Source of the DNA: Ruminococcus sp.
GTDB taxonomy: Bacteria; Bacillota; Clostridia; Oscillospirales; Ruminococcaceae
Length of the DNA stretch: 38,015 nt
Reading direction: 5' to 3'
NCBI GenBank assembly: GCA_017463375.1
Contig: JAFTPG010000101.1
Span: forward strand, 1 to 38,015
Program-made: the position numbers and the translations under genes
Part shown: one piece after another, positions 23,681-33,609 of the stretch
How the letters are laid out: each line of letters starts with the position of its first letter
How positions within the stretch are numbered: the first letter of the stretch is position 1
Notes under the pieces: model-generated
Database searches by the model: none
What the model was told of the DNA's origin: nothing
The model's input: the letters and a program-made list of their open reading frames with translations, nothing else

Positions 23681-26600
23681 TTATGAGTTTATTGTAGATA
23701 CGCCGATTGTGACTTCTTCGAGGACGTCGAGGAGCACCTTGACTGTATCAAGGGAAGTCAGCATAGTGATATTATTCTGGGTTGCACATCTTCGGATAGC
23801 GACACCGTCCTCGTAATGGACTCCTGAGAGAACCGCACGGGTATTGATTACATAGCTGACGTAGCCTGCACGGATGGACTCGAGAATCTCCTCGCTTCCC
23901 TCGCTGAGCTTTCGGCGGATTCTTGTACGGATGCCGTTTTCCTTGAGGAAATTCGCTGTACCCACAGTAGCTTCAATATTGAATCCCATGTCATAGAAGC
24001 GGCGCACAAGCGGCAGAGCCTCCTGCTTATCCTCGTCGGCGAGAGTAACAAACACTGTTCCGTAATTCTGGACGTGAACTCCCGAAGCCGTCAGAGCCTT
24101 ATACATTGCGCGGTGAAGCTTGGCGTCGTAGCCGATAGCCTCGCCTGTAGACTTCATCTCGGGGGAAAGATATGCGTCCATGCCGTTGAGCTTTGAGAAC
24201 GAGAACGCAGGAGCTTTGACATAGAAACGTTTCTTTTCCTGAGGATAAATCTCATTGATTCCCTGTTCTGCAAGACTCTTTCCGAGTATGACAAGAGTTG
24301 CAATATCCGCAAGGCTGTAGCCTGTCGCCTTTGAGAGGAACGGTACAGTTCTCGACGAACGGGGATTGACCTCAATAATGTAAACATTGTCGTTTTCATC
24401 AACAATGAACTGAATGTTGAACAATCCGACGATACCTATTCCCAGTCCGAGTTTTTCGGTGTATTCGAGAATAGTTTTCTTTACCTTATCCGAAATGCTG
24501 AACGAAGGATACACGCTGATAGAGTCACCCGAATGGATACCTGTACGCTCTACAAGCTCCATGATTCCGGGAACAAATACCTGTTTTCCGTCGCAGACAG
24601 CGTCTACCTCGACCTCTTTTCCACGGATATACTTATCTACGAGCACAGGCTTATCCTCATCTATTTCAACGGCGGTTTTCAGATAGTGGCGCAGAGCTTC
24701 TTCCTTAGCAATGATCTGCATAGCCCTTCCGCCGAGAACGAAGCTCGGACGAACAAGCACGGGATATCCGATCTCAGCAGCTGCCTTGATACCGTCCTCG
24801 ATGGTAGTTACTGCCTGACCCTTAGGCTGAGGAATATCAAGCGTTGAAAGCAGCTTTTCAAAGGCATCCCTGTTCTCAGCACGCTCGATAGCGTCGCAGT
24901 CGGTTCCGATAATTTTTACTCCTCTTGCTTTCAAAGGCTCGGCAAGGTTGATTGCAGTCTGACCGCCGAGAGTCGCAATTACTCCCTCGGGCTTTTCAAG
25001 CTCGATAATATTCATTACATCCTCAACACAGAGCGGCTCAAAATAGAGCTTATCCGAACAGGTATAGTCAGTAGAGACTGTTTCGGGATTATTGTTTATG
25101 ATGATAGCCTCGCAGCCTGCATCCTTGATGGTCTTGACTGCGTGGACGGTAGAGTAGTCAAACTCCACGCCCTGACCGATACGGATAGGACCTGAGCCGA
25201 GAACGATGATCTTTTTCTTATCCGATACAACCGACTCATTTTCCTCCTCATAGGTGGAATAGAAGTACGGGATATAGCTGTCGAACTCAGATGCACAGGT
25301 GTCGATCATTTTGTAAACAGGAATAATTTTATTTTGCTTTCTGAGTTCAAAAATATCAATTTCTGTCGTATCCCAGAGAAGTGCAATTTCCTTATCGGAG
25401 AATCCCATTCGCTTTGCCTCACGCAGAACAGCGATATCTCCGTGATTTGCGGCAATCTCCTTTTCCATGTCGGTGATATTCTTCAGCTTGCGGATAAAAA
25501 ATCTGTCGATCGCTGTAACCTTTACTATTTCGTTAATCTCACAGCCGAGTCTCAGAAGCTGAGCGATGGCATAGATACGGTCATCCGTTCCGATTCTGAT
25601 GTAGTCAAGAAGCTCTGCCTCTTCCATGCCTTCAAACTTGTGGCTGTAAAGATGGAACACGCCGATTTCCAGCGAGCGGATCGCCTTGAGCAGACTTTCC
25701 TCAGCTGTTCTGCCGATGCTCATGACCTCGCCTGTCGCTTTCATCTGAGTGCTGAGGGAATTATTTGCGTCAGCAAATTTATCAAACGGGAAACGCGGCA
25801 TTTTTGTTACCACATAGTCGAGTGCAGGCTCAAACGAAGCGGGAGTATTTGCAATCTGTATCTCGTCAAGAGTCATTCCAACGCCGATTTTCGCCGATAC
25901 ACGGGCTATCGGATAACCGCTCGCCTTTGAAGCCAATGCAGAGGAGCGTGAAACTCTCGGATTTACCTCAATGAGATAATACTGGAACGATTTAGGGTCG
26001 AGCGCAAACTGAACATTGCATCCGCCCTCAATTTCAAGCGCACGGATAATCTTCAGTGCACTGTCACGGAGCATATGATATTCCTTGTTCGTGAGAGTCT
26101 GCGACGGACACACTACTATGGAATCTCCCGTATGAATGCCGACCGGGTCAAGGTTCTCCATATTACAGATCGTAATGGCAGTATCATTGCTGTCACGCAT
26201 TACCTCATATTCGATTTCCTTGTAGCCCTTGATGCTTTTCTCAATCAGAACCTGATGTACAGGAGAAAGCGCCAGAGCATTTTTCATAAGTGCAAGAAAT
26301 TCCTCCTCATTGTCGGCAAAGCCTCCGCCTGTTCCTCCGAGAGTAAACGCAGGACGAAGAACTACGGGATAGCCTATCTTCTCTGCAACTCTGAGTCCCT
26401 CTTCAACGGAGTTTGCAATATCAGACGGCAGCACAGGCTCGCCAAGCTCCTCGCAAAGCTCCTTGAACAGCTCACGGTCTTCAGCACGCTCGATACTGGT
26501 GCTTTTCGTTCCGAGCAGCTCTGTACGGCACTCGTTGAGAATTCCCTTCTTTTCGAGCTGCATTGCAAGATTGAGTCCGGTCTGACCGCCGATTCCCGGA

Positions 26601-26860
26601 AGGATCGCATCGGGACGCTCGTAACGGATGATCTTTGCGATGTATTCAAGCGTCAGCGGCTCCATATACACCTTATCCGCAATAGAGGTATCGGTCATTA
26701 TGGTCGCAGGATTGGAGTTGCAGAGTACGACCTCGTAGCCCTCCTCCTTGAGTGCAAGGCAAGCCTGAGTTCCTGCATAGTCGAATTCTGCCGCCTGACC
26801 GATCACAATAGGTCCTGAACCAATGACGAGGATTTTATTTATATCAGTTCTTTTAGGCAT
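23681..26860 (-). CDS. carB: Carbamoyl-phosphate synthase large subunit
   Basis: A 1059-residue cytosolic enzyme that makes carbamoyl phosphate from bicarbonate, ATP and the ammonia released by CarA, for pyrimidine and arginine synthesis. It has the usual internal duplication. The first half begins [20 protein letters not shown] and the second half begins [21 protein letters not shown] near residue 550. Each half has ATP-grasp residues ([22 protein letters not shown]) and metal-binding EVNPR motifs. A C-terminal MGS-like allosteric domain spans about 930-1059. Length is normal. The start overlaps the carA stop by eight bases, typical of car operons. No frameshift or missing motif was noticed. 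Confidence 0.98.
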   Translation of the reverse strand: MPKRTDINKILVIGSGPIVIGQAAEFDYAGTQACLALKEEGYEVVLCNSNPATIMTDTSIADKVYMEPLTLEYIAKIIRYERPDAILPGIGGQTGLNLAMQLEKKGILNECRTELLGTKSTSIERAEDRELFKELCEELGEPVLPSDIANSVEEGLRVAEKIGYPVVLRPAFTLGGTGGGFADNEEEFLALMKNALALSPVHQVLIEKSIKGYKEIEYEVMRDSNDTAITICNMENLDPVGIHTGDSIVVCPSQTLTNKEYHMLRDSALKIIRALEIEGGCNVQFALDPKSFQYYLIEVNPRVSRSSALASKASGYPIARVSAKIGVGMTLDEIQIANTPASFEPALDYVVTKMPRFPFDKFADANNSLSTQMKATGEVMSIGRTAEESLLKAIRSLEIGVFHLYSHKFEGMEEAELLDYIRIGTDDRIYAIAQLLRLGCEINEIVKVTAIDRFFIRKLKNITDMEKEIAANHGDIAVLREAKRMGFSDKEIALLWDTTEIDIFELRKQNKIIPVYKMIDTCASEFDSYIPYFYSTYEEENESVVSDKKKIIVLGSGPIRIGQGVEFDYSTVHAVKTIKDAGCEAIIINNNPETVSTDYTCSDKLYFEPLCVEDVMNIIELEKPEGVIATLGGQTAINLAEPLKARGVKIIGTDCDAIERAENRDAFEKLLSTLDIPQPKGQAVTTIEDGIKAAAEIGYPVLVRPSFVLGGRAMQIIAKEEALRHYLKTAVEIDEDKPVLVDKYIRGKEVEVDAVCDGKQVFVPGIMELVERTGIHSGDSISVYPSFSISDKVKKTILEYTEKLGLGIGIVGLFNIQFIVDENDNVYIIEVNPRSSRTVPFLSKATGYSLADIATLVILGKSLAEQGINEIYPQEKKRFYVKAPAFSFSKLNGMDAYLSPEMKSTGEAIGYDAKLHRAMYKALTASGVHVQNYGTVFVTLADEDKQEALPLVRRFYDMGFNIEATVGTANFLKENGIRTRIRRKLSEGSEEILESIRAGYVSYVINTRAVLSGVHYEDGVAIRRCATQNNITMLTSLDTVKVLLDVLEEVTIGVSTINS

Positions 26861-27950
26861 TGTTTTTGTCCTCCTTCATCAGATTAATAAAGCGGTCGAA
26901 CAGGTATGCGCTGTCCTGAGGGCCGGGCGCACTTTCGGGATGATACTGCACGCTGAACACCTTATCCTTATCGCATTTTACACCCTCGATCGTGTTGTCA
27001 AGCAGATTGATATGAGTTGCTGTCAGCTCAGTTCCTGACAGGCTGCTCTCATCCACTGCATAGGAGTGATTCTGCGAAGTGATTTCGATTTTGTTTGTTT
27101 CAAGATTCCGCACAGGATGATTTCCTCCGCGATGACCGAATTTCAGCTTGTAGGTCTTTGCTCCGTAGGCAAGCGAAATAATCTGATGTCCGAGACAAAT
27201 TCCGAAAATCGGATATTTTCCAATCAGATTTTTTATGGTATCAATAGTCTGCGGTACATCGGTCGGGTCTCCGGGGCCGTTTGAGATGAAAACTCCGTCG
27301 GGACAGAGCTTTTCAATTTCCTCGGCAGGAGTATTCCACGGAACAATTGTAACCCTGCATCCCCGTTTATTCAGCGAGCGCACGATATTCAGCTTCATTC
27401 CGCAGTCGATCGCAGCAACGTGATACCGCTCGTTCTCGGCGATCGAGCACCATGCTTCCGTGCAGCTTACCTTTGAAACTGCGTCTGTGGGAATACCGGT
27501 CTCTGCGAGAATTTTCAGTCCCTCCTCCAGCGAGGTCGAAGCGTTGGTTATCAGAACCTTTCTGCTGCCGAAATCACGGATCGAGCGTGTAAGCTTTCTT
27601 GTGTCAACACCGTATATTCCCGGAACTCCGTACTTCTGCATCACCTTTGAGAGAGACGCTGTACTTCTGAAGTTTGACGGCTCGTCATTGTATTCCCTGA
27701 CGATCAAGGCTCCGATCGTAGGAGCTTTCGTCTCATAGTCGTCATCCGTCATACCGTAGTTTCCGATAAGCGGATAAGTCATCACTACTGCCTGATAGGT
27801 ATAGGAAGGGTCGGAGAGTATCTCCTGATATCCGACCATGGAGGTATTGAATACGATTTCGCACACCTTATCCTCAGTATCACCGAAGCCGTAACCGTAA
27901 TACTCCTGTCCGTCCTCTAAAATAAGCTTTCTGTTATATTCTGTAATCAT
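26853..27950 (-). CDS. carA: Carbamoyl-phosphate synthase small (glutamine amidotransferase) subunit
   Basis: A 365-residue subunit that releases ammonia from glutamine and passes it to CarB. The N-terminal domain contains [18 protein letters not shown]. The class I amidotransferase domain has [24 protein letters not shown] with nucleophile Cys252, and [10 protein letters not shown] with His337 and Glu339. Length is normal. It lies 19 bp after the guaA stop and overlaps carB, so guaA, carA and carB are read as one unit. A GMP synthase gene in front of carAB joins two glutamine-dependent enzymes, one for purines and one for pyrimidines. Confidence 0.98.
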   Translation of the reverse strand: MITEYNRKLILEDGQEYYGYGFGDTEDKVCEIVFNTSMVGYQEILSDPSYTYQAVVMTYPLIGNYGMTDDDYETKAPTIGALIVREYNDEPSNFRSTASLSKVMQKYGVPGIYGVDTRKLTRSIRDFGSRKVLITNASTSLEEGLKILAETGIPTDAVSKVSCTEAWCSIAENERYHVAAIDCGMKLNIVRSLNKRGCRVTIVPWNTPAEEIEKLCPDGVFISNGPGDPTDVPQTIDTIKNLIGKYPIFGICLGHQIISLAYGAKTYKLKFGHRGGNHPVRNLETNKIEITSQNHSYAVDESSLSGTELTATHINLLDNTIEGVKCDKDKVFSVQYHPESAPGPQDSAYLFDRFINLMKEDKNNA

Positions 27951-27969
27951 CCCGGCACCTCGTTTCTCT

Positions 27970-29529
27970 TTATTCCCACTCCACCGTTGCAGGCGGTTTT
28001 GACGTAATATCGTAAACTACACGGGTAATACCGCCCACCTCATTGGTGATTCGGCTGCTTGCTCTTTCAAGAACCTCATAAGGAAGCCTCGTCCATTCAG
28101 CCGTCATGAAATCATCGGTTGTAACAGCTCTTAGAGCTATGGTATATCCGTAGGTTCGTGCATCGCCCATTACTCCTACGCTTCGCAGGTCGGTGAGAAC
28201 GGCGAAATACTGATTTGTTGTACCCTCAAGACCGGCCTTAGCGATTTCCTCACGGAAAATTGCGTCTGCTTCACGGAGAATATCAAGCTTTTCCTTTGTG
28301 ATCTCACCTATTACTCTTACTGCGAGACCCGGTCCCGGGAAGGGCTGACGCCATACAAGCTCATGCGGAATACCGAGCTGTGTTCCCGCTTCACGAACCT
28401 CATCCTTGAACAGCTCTCTGAACGGTTCAACGATCTCATCAAAGGAGATAACATCCGGAAGTCCGCCTACATTGTGATGACTCTTGATGACCGCAGAATC
28501 GCCGTTTCCGCTCTCGACAACATCGGGATATATGGTTCCCTGCACAAGAACGTCCATTTTTCCGAGCTTCTTTGCCTCATCCTCAAAAACACGGATGAAC
28601 TCCTCGCCGATGATTTTGCGTTTCCTTTCAGGCTCTGTAACTCCCGACAGCTTATTGAGGAATCTGTCCTGTGCATTTACACGGATCAGATTCATTCCGA
28701 ACTGACTGCGGAAGGTCTGCTCAACGAAATCGCCCTCGTCCTTTCTGAGAAGTCCGTGGTCTACGAATACGCAGGTGAGATTCTGACCGATCGCCTTGTG
28801 CAGGAGTACTGCTGCTACTGAGGAGTCAACTCCCCCCGACAGAGCAAGCAGGACTCTTTTGCCGGCAAGCTTGCTGCGGTATTTTTCTATGGAGTTTTCC
28901 ACAAAGTTTTCCATTTTCCACTCTCCGGCGCAGGAGCATATCTCAAACAGGAAATTGCGAAGCATCTGCTTTCCGTAAACCGTATGAGTTACCTCGGGGT
29001 GGAACTGAACTCCGTACAGCTTTCGTGATTCGTCGCACATTGCCGCACAGGGACATTTTTCCGTATGTGCGATCACATTGAAGCCGACCGGAGGAGTTTT
29101 CACAAAATCAGTGTGGCTCATCCAGCATACGCTCTCTTCCGGAACATCCCTGAACAGCACGTTTTTCTCGGTATAAACAAGAGTCTTTCCATATTCACTG
29201 CTGTTCTCGGCACTGCATATCTCTCCCTCCGCCATGTACGCCATAAGCTGGACTCCGTAGCAGATTCCGAGAATCGGGATTCCAAGCTCAAGTATCTCAG
29301 GGTCATAGTGCGGCGAGGACTCATCATAAACGCTGTTCGGACCTCCTGTGAAAATAATGCCCTTGTATCCGACGCTTCTTATCTCATCAGCCGAAATTTT
29401 ATTATACGGCTTTATTTCCGCATATACATGCTGTTCACGGACTCTGCGTGCAATAAGCTGATTGTACTGACCTCCGAAATCCAGAACCAATATTTTTTCT
29501 GTCGTATTCTTTTCAACGTTGTTTTTCAT
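27970..29529 (-). CDS. guaA: GMP synthase (glutamine-hydrolysing)
   Basis: A 519-residue cytosolic enzyme that converts XMP to GMP with glutamine and ATP. The amidotransferase domain (residues 11-200) has [10 protein letters not shown] with nucleophile Cys90 and FHPEVTH with His177 and Glu179. The ATP pyrophosphatase domain shows the P-loop SGGVDSS (231-237). The C-terminal dimerisation domain ends KPPATVEWE, the standard GuaA terminus. AAAGGA precedes the start. It is first in the guaA-carA-carB operon, behind a leader of about 228 bases with an attenuator and ANTAR-type hairpins, so its expression probably follows glutamine or nitrogen state instead of, or as well as, purines. Confidence 0.98.
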   Translation of the reverse strand: MKNNVEKNTTEKILVLDFGGQYNQLIARRVREQHVYAEIKPYNKISADEIRSVGYKGIIFTGGPNSVYDESSPHYDPEILELGIPILGICYGVQLMAYMAEGEICSAENSSEYGKTLVYTEKNVLFRDVPEESVCWMSHTDFVKTPPVGFNVIAHTEKCPCAAMCDESRKLYGVQFHPEVTHTVYGKQMLRNFLFEICSCAGEWKMENFVENSIEKYRSKLAGKRVLLALSGGVDSSVAAVLLHKAIGQNLTCVFVDHGLLRKDEGDFVEQTFRSQFGMNLIRVNAQDRFLNKLSGVTEPERKRKIIGEEFIRVFEDEAKKLGKMDVLVQGTIYPDVVESGNGDSAVIKSHHNVGGLPDVISFDEIVEPFRELFKDEVREAGTQLGIPHELVWRQPFPGPGLAVRVIGEITKEKLDILREADAIFREEIAKAGLEGTTNQYFAVLTDLRSVGVMGDARTYGYTIALRAVTTDDFMTAEWTRLPYEVLERASSRITNEVGGITRVVYDITSKPPATVEWE

Positions 29530-29600
29530 AGATTATCCTTTCTGTTTATGTTTTCTGCATTCAAGGAAAATATGTGCAGTAATTCAGCAGAATATACAGC

Positions 29601-29753
29601 AAAAAAAGAGCGTCTGAGATGTATCAACATCAAAGACGCCCTTGCCTTAATATCACTATTCAATTTCCAGAACGCAGAATTTCATCCTTCCGCAGATATA
29701 AAAAGAGACAAAGATACCCTCAAAAAATTAACCTAAAAGACGCCTTTGCCTTT
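29601..29753 (-). promoter_or_regulatory. guaA leader: two ANTAR-type hairpins and an overlapping attenuator
   Basis: On the minus-strand RNA, hairpin 1 (29753-29736) is AAAGGC-AAAGGC-GUCUUU, six pairs with a six-base loop. Hairpin 2 (29648-29633) is AAGGC-AAGGGC-GUCUU. Both loops have A at position 1 and G at position 4, the features known for ANTAR-protein targets. An intrinsic terminator at 29641-29601 (GGGCGUCUUUGAUGU arm, UGAU loop, then seven U) reuses the loop and 3' strand of hairpin 2. Forming hairpin 2 therefore prevents the terminator. The two hairpins are about 87 bases apart, further than usual. No purine riboswitch core was seen. Confidence 0.7.
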
Positions 29754-29763
29754 ATTTTTCTGT

Positions 29764-29792
29764 ATTATACACCGATGCGCGTAATTTGTCAA
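29764..29792 (-). promoter_or_regulatory. guaA-carA-carB promoter
   Basis: Perfect consensus on the minus strand: TTGACA (29787-29792), 17 bp, TATAAT (29764-29769). Transcription should start near 29757, four bases before the first ANTAR-type hairpin. Confidence 0.9.
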
Positions 29793-29833
29793 CCCCTTTT
29801 TGCGTTTTTCAATAGAATTGCCTCTTTTTACAC

Positions 29834-29862
29834 TTGACAAAATCTATTTTTAGTAGTATAAT
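29834..29862 (+). promoter_or_regulatory. glnA promoter
   Basis: Perfect consensus: TTGACA (29834-29839), 17 bp, TATAAT (29857-29862). Its -35 is 41 bp from the -35 of the divergent guaA promoter. Transcription should start near 29869, at the foot of the leader hairpin. Confidence 0.9.
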
Positions 29863-29870
29863 ACAAACAA

Positions 29871-29934
29871 ATGAGCAAGGGCGTTCATCTTGGTACAGGC
29901 TGTTATTTTCTGTACTGAAATGGACGCCTTTTTT
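29871..29934 (+). promoter_or_regulatory. glnA leader: ANTAR-type hairpin overlapping an attenuator
   Basis: AUGAGC-AAGGGC-GUUCAU (29871-29888) is a six-pair hairpin whose six-base loop has A1 and G4. A long terminator hairpin follows, with 5' arm GGCGUUCAUCUUGGUACAG (880-898 of the 29-kb block), complementary 3' arm ending GGACGCC at 29928, and six U (29929-29934). The terminator arm begins inside the ANTAR-type loop, so the two structures exclude each other. AGGAGTG for glnA comes directly after the U run. The GCAAGGGCGU segment is shared with the guaA leader. Confidence 0.7.
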
Positions 29935-29951
29935 AGGAGTGTGTATGTATT

Positions 29952-31163
29952 ATGAAATATTCCAAAGAAGAAGTAATACAGTACGTCATGGAGGATGATG
30001 TTAAGTTTATTCGTCTTGCCTTCTGCGATGTATTCGGCAAACAAAAAAATATTTCCGTTCTTCCGGAAGAGCTTCCCCGTGCCTTTGAGGACGGAATAGC
30101 TATTGACGCTTCGGCTATTGCCGGCTTCGGCGACGAAACTCATTCCGATCTTCTGCTTCATCCCGACGCTGAGACGCTGATACCGCTGCCCTGGAGACCT
30201 GAGCACGGAAAGGTCGTGCGTATGTTCTGCAGCATCTCCTACCCCGACGGCAGACCCTTTGAATGCGATACGAGAACTCTGCTGAAGCATGCCGTCAGAC
30301 ATGCCGAGGACGCAGGCCTCAGCTTCGCTTTTGGTGCAGAGCAGGAGTTTTATCTCTTCAAGCTCGATGAGGAAGGCGAGCCTACTAAAATCCCCTACGA
30401 CAAGGCAGGCTATATGGATATCGCTCCTGAGGACAAGGGCGAGAATATCCGCCGTGAGATCTGCCTGATGCTTGAACAGATGGGGATACGTCCCGAAAGC
30501 TCCCACCATGAGGAAGGTCCGGGGCAGAATGAAATTGATTTCCGCTACTCCGACCCTCTCACCGCTGCCGACAACGCTGTCACATTTCAGATGATCGTCA
30601 AGACGATCGCCGGAAGAAACGGTCTTTATGCTGATTTCACTCCGAAGCCTCTGCCGAAAAAGCCCGGAAACGGATTCCACATCAATATGTCTGTGAAAGC
30701 GTCGGACGGCTCGGATAATCTGCATTACATGATCGCAGGTATTCTAAGCAAGGTACAGGAGATGACCGTTTTCCTCAACCCTTCCGAAAATTCCTATGAA
30801 CGCTTCGGAAGCGATAAGGCTCCGGGATACATTTCATGGTCGAGCGAGAACCGTTCCCAGCTTGTGAGAGTTCCGGCGGCAGTCGGCGAATACCGCCGTG
30901 CAGAGCTTCGTTCTCCCGACCCGACTGCCAATCCGTACCTTGCCTTCTCGCTGATGATCTATGCGGCTATGCACGGTATTGAGAATAAGTCAGAACCGCC
31001 TGCACCAGCCGATATAAATCTCTATAAAGCTGATGAGGAAACGCTTGCGAAATACCGCAGGCTTCCTCAGGACCTCGATACAGCCCGTTCAATTGCAGCC
31101 GAAAGTGATTTCATAAAAGAACACATTCCTGCTGCCGTTCTGGAAATTTACTGCAATAAATAA
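29952..31163 (+). CDS. glnA: Glutamine synthetase (type I, short form)
   Basis: A 403-residue cytosolic enzyme making glutamine from glutamate, ammonia and ATP. Motifs: FCDVFGKQKNISV near 24-36, FGAEQEFYLF (about 127-136, metal ligands), SSHHEEGPGQNEIDF (about 179-193), NGFHINMS (about 239-246), and SENRSQLVRVP (about 298-308). It is shorter than the usual 440-470 residues, with a trimmed region around the central and C-terminal parts, and lacks the adenylylation-type tail. An ATG at 29945 is in another frame; 29952 follows AGGAGTG. The ANTAR regulator gene comes 18 bp downstream. GlnA followed by an ANTAR protein is a known clostridial arrangement (NitR type). Confidence 0.9.
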   Translation: MKYSKEEVIQYVMEDDVKFIRLAFCDVFGKQKNISVLPEELPRAFEDGIAIDASAIAGFGDETHSDLLLHPDAETLIPLPWRPEHGKVVRMFCSISYPDGRPFECDTRTLLKHAVRHAEDAGLSFAFGAEQEFYLFKLDEEGEPTKIPYDKAGYMDIAPEDKGENIRREICLMLEQMGIRPESSHHEEGPGQNEIDFRYSDPLTAADNAVTFQMIVKTIAGRNGLYADFTPKPLPKKPGNGFHINMSVKASDGSDNLHYMIAGILSKVQEMTVFLNPSENSYERFGSDKAPGYISWSSENRSQLVRVPAAVGEYRRAELRSPDPTANPYLAFSLMIYAAMHGIENKSEPPAPADINLYKADEETLAKYRRLPQDLDTARSIAAESDFIKEHIPAAVLEIYCNK

Positions 31164-31181
31164 CAAAGGAGGGGGAGAATA

Positions 31182-31766
31182 ATGAGTTTGAAAGAACAGG
31201 TATACAGCGTTCTTGTCGTATCGGCGGCAGACAGCTTTAACTCGGCTTTGACAGCAATGCTCCCCGAATCAAAATACGACCCCGTTTACACTGTTTCAGG
31301 TGTGAGTGCGGCAAAAAGAGCGGCTGCCGAAAGGGAATTCGACTTTGTTCTTATAAATTCACCGCTGCCCGACGATACAGGTACCCGATTTGCTATAGAT
31401 ATCTGTACCTCTAAAGATTCTGCCGTATTGCTTTTTGTAAGAAATGAGATCCATGACGAGATATACAATAAGGTTGCCGAACACGGAGTCTTTACCCTGC
31501 CTAAGCCTACATCAAAACCTACTATGATACAGGCTCTCAGATGGATGGCTGCCACAAGAGAACGGCTCCGCAAATCGGTTAGCAAAACTCTTTCCATTGA
31601 AGAGAAAATGGTCGAGATAAGGCTTGTCAACAGAGCAAAGCTTCTTCTTATCAGTGAAAAGCAGATGAACGAGCCTGACGCTCATCACTATATACAAAAG
31701 TTCGCTATGGACAAATGCATCTCCCGCAGAGAGGCAGCAGAAAAAATCATTGATTCGTTTTCATGA
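31182..31766 (+). CDS. ANTAR-domain RNA-binding antiterminator with pseudo-receiver
   Basis: A 194-residue regulator. Residues 7-125 look like a response-regulator receiver, but the phospho-acceptor position is Asn59 (FVLINSPLPDDTG) and the acidic pocket is VVSAADS, so phosphorylation is unlikely; Lys108 is kept. Residues 136-192 form an ANTAR domain (SIEEKMVEIRLVNRAKLLL through SRREAAEKIIDSF), a three-helix fold that binds tandem hexaloop hairpins and blocks terminators. It is cotranscribed with glnA (AAAGGAGGGGG ribosome binding site). Its likely targets are the glnA and guaA leaders in this window. With no active receiver, control may come from glutamine synthetase or glutamine itself (inference). 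Confidence 0.9.
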   Translation: MSLKEQVYSVLVVSAADSFNSALTAMLPESKYDPVYTVSGVSAAKRAAAEREFDFVLINSPLPDDTGTRFAIDICTSKDSAVLLFVRNEIHDEIYNKVAEHGVFTLPKPTSKPTMIQALRWMAATRERLRKSVSKTLSIEEKMVEIRLVNRAKLLLISEKQMNEPDAHHYIQKFAMDKCISRREAAEKIIDSFS

Positions 31767-31771
31767 AAATA

Positions 31772-31819
31772 AGATAAGCCCCGGCTTGTACTGACAGTAC
31801 AAATCGAGGCTTATTTTTA
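31772..31819. terminator. Terminator after the ANTAR gene
   Basis: AATAAGATAAGCC pairs with GGCTTATTTTT around an inner TTGTACTGACAGTACAA hairpin. T runs flank both sides, so it can also end the convergent beta-helix gene. Confidence 0.8.
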
Positions 31820-31842
31820 TACAAGCTTATATAAATGAATTC

Positions 31843-33393
31843 CTATTCCGTAAGAACCTTTACCAGCACCGCGTTATCCTTATCGAGAGCGCCGCTGTCA
31901 TTCTCATAATCGTAAACCTGCAATGCCACTCTTGTAACAGCGTCGGGCAGCTCTACAGTAATGCTCGTTTCTCCGTTTTCATCGGGAGTATATTCGCCGA
32001 GAGATATCTGCACCCATTTTCCGGTCGTTCCGTCGTCATTGGTAATATTCGGATCCCAGTATCCCCAGCCCATATTCAATCGGCTTCCTGTTTCTGCGGA
32101 GAGCACAAACGTAACTGTTCTGCCGCCGAGACCGTTGCTCATACGCCATTTTCCTGCGTCTTCCTTAGTGAAGTTCACTGATATTTTCGGAGCTGCGGTT
32201 TCTGAGGTCTGCGTCATCTGCTGTCTCAGCAGGCAAAGATCAAAGGCGTCAAGCTGTACATCATCATAAAGGTCGGCGTTTTCACCTGAGATGTGCGTAA
32301 CCTGTCTGCCAAGCAGATGGCTTTGAAGAGTCTGAATATCCGTGACATCCAGCAAGCCGTCCTCGTTAACATCCCCTGCCATCTCAAAACCGAGCACCTG
32401 AAGCGTTTTGTTTCCCGAATAGGTTAAGCCCTCAGGCTCTGCTGTATTGCGGAATACCTGAGTTGAACAGTTCCACTCCTTGAAAATATAGCAGTCTGTT
32501 GTATCCATATAGACTGTATTGTCATAGACCTTGTTATTCTGTCCCCAGCCGTCCAGCTGCACATTTGCGTCAAAAGCATACAGTACGTTCTCGCAGCCGT
32601 TCCGGTAACCGATGTTATTACGGATAACTGCATTGTTTCCTTTTATCTCAACAAAGCTGTCTCCGCCGTTTTCGCCCATCATACCCGTACCGTCAAAGGT
32701 ACAGCCTTCCACAAGCGTGCCCAGAGTGTATTCCTTGATATCCACATGATCGGCTGCTAGATTCGGTCCGAACCGGCAGTTTCTGACTGTGTTGTAATGG
32801 CAGTCATAGCCGTAGCCCTCAGTGTTTTTGGAGCTTCCTATGTAAACGCCTTCACCGTAAGCGGGAGTGACAGTACCTGCGTCATGGACATAGCAGCTTT
32901 CTACAAGACAATAGGAGCTGTTATCACGCAGATGAATAGCCTCTGTACCAGTATTAAATACCTCGCAACCGGAAATCACGCTGTAATTTGAATTATCAAG
33001 CACAATGCCTTTCTGTGCGTTTGATACCTTGAGGTCTTTGATATTCCAGTAATCTCCTGTGATATAAAGAGCCATTTTGTTTTCCTGCGCTGCACCGCTT
33101 ATAACTGCAGGATTTTCGGGATCCTCGCTTCTCAGCGTAATCGGCTTCTCTGCCGTACCCTCACCGTAGGAGTAGAACGCTGCCCATTCGCCGAGCCATT
33201 CATCATTGGTATAGGTTCCCTCAGCAAGAATTATTTCGTCACCTGCCTGAGCGTCAGCAAGAGCGTCAATAAGCTCCTGTGCATTGGTGACATACACCTC
33301 ATTTACGCTCTCCTCCGCGTGTATACCATAGGCAGTCACAGCGGTACACAGCGTAATGCCTGCAATCGAAGCAGCGAAGAATTTTCTTTTCAT
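31843..33393 (-). CDS. Secreted beta-helix dockerin protein, possible polysaccharide lyase
   Basis: A 516-residue protein. The signal peptide ends near 26. Residues 31-335 look like a right-handed parallel beta-helix: AQAGDEIILAEGTY (48-61), then turns such as YWNIKDLKVSNAQKGIVL and AIHLRDNSSYCLVESCYVH, and a conserved-looking ADHVDIKEYTLGTLVEGC (214-231). Folds of this kind occur in pectate and alginate lyases (PL1/PL6/PL9), but I see no clear family motif, so the activity is open. An internal dockerin follows (340-393, GDVNEDGLLDVTD and ENADLYDDVQLDAFD). A C-terminal beta-rich module (401-516, GWGYWDPN) that I cannot name may bind carbohydrate. AGAAGG precedes the start. Confidence 0.8.
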   Translation of the reverse strand: MKRKFFAASIAGITLCTAVTAYGIHAEESVNEVYVTNAQELIDALADAQAGDEIILAEGTYTNDEWLGEWAAFYSYGEGTAEKPITLRSEDPENPAVISGAAQENKMALYITGDYWNIKDLKVSNAQKGIVLDNSNYSVISGCEVFNTGTEAIHLRDNSSYCLVESCYVHDAGTVTPAYGEGVYIGSSKNTEGYGYDCHYNTVRNCRFGPNLAADHVDIKEYTLGTLVEGCTFDGTGMMGENGGDSFVEIKGNNAVIRNNIGYRNGCENVLYAFDANVQLDGWGQNNKVYDNTVYMDTTDCYIFKEWNCSTQVFRNTAEPEGLTYSGNKTLQVLGFEMAGDVNEDGLLDVTDIQTLQSHLLGRQVTHISGENADLYDDVQLDAFDLCLLRQQMTQTSETAAPKISVNFTKEDAGKWRMSNGLGGRTVTFVLSAETGSRLNMGWGYWDPNITNDDGTTGKWVQISLGEYTPDENGETSITVELPDAVTRVALQVYDYENDSGALDKDNAVLVKVLTE

Positions 33394-33465
33394 TATGAAT
33401 ACCTTCTTTCTTTGACGGCTTATTCATTCTCAGAATACATCAAGCGCCTGATATTTCACAATATT

Positions 33466-33494
33466 ATTATACATCAGGATTGATTTTTTGTCAA
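33466..33494 (-). promoter_or_regulatory. Beta-helix dockerin gene promoter
   Basis: Perfect consensus on the minus strand: TTGACA (33489-33494), 17 bp, TATAAT (33466-33471), about 70 bp upstream of the start at 33393. Confidence 0.85.
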
Positions 33495-33524
33495 TGATGC
33501 TGTTTTCTTATTTTCCAAATATCC

Positions 33525-33553
33525 TTGAAACCCTGCACTCCGTATGCTATAAT
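33525..33553 (+). promoter_or_regulatory. Second AraC gene promoter
   Basis: TTGAAA (33525-33530), 17 bp, TATAAT (33548-33553), about 57 bp upstream of the start at 33610. It is back to back with the beta-helix gene promoter. Confidence 0.8.
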
Positions 33554-33609
33554 GATTCTATCGCACCCCAGCCAAGAGCATGTTCTGAATTTTGAACGGA
33601 GGGAAAAAC

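Noticed and set aside
29530..29757. Purine or ykkC-type riboswitch ahead of guaA
   Set aside because: No conserved purine, PRPP or ppGpp riboswitch core was seen; the visible structure is hexaloop hairpins plus terminator.
29871..29934. Glutamine riboswitch (glnA motif) ahead of glnA
   Set aside because: CGTTCATC and GGACG are reminiscent, but they form the arms of one long terminator hairpin, and the typical junction and pseudoknot sequences are absent.
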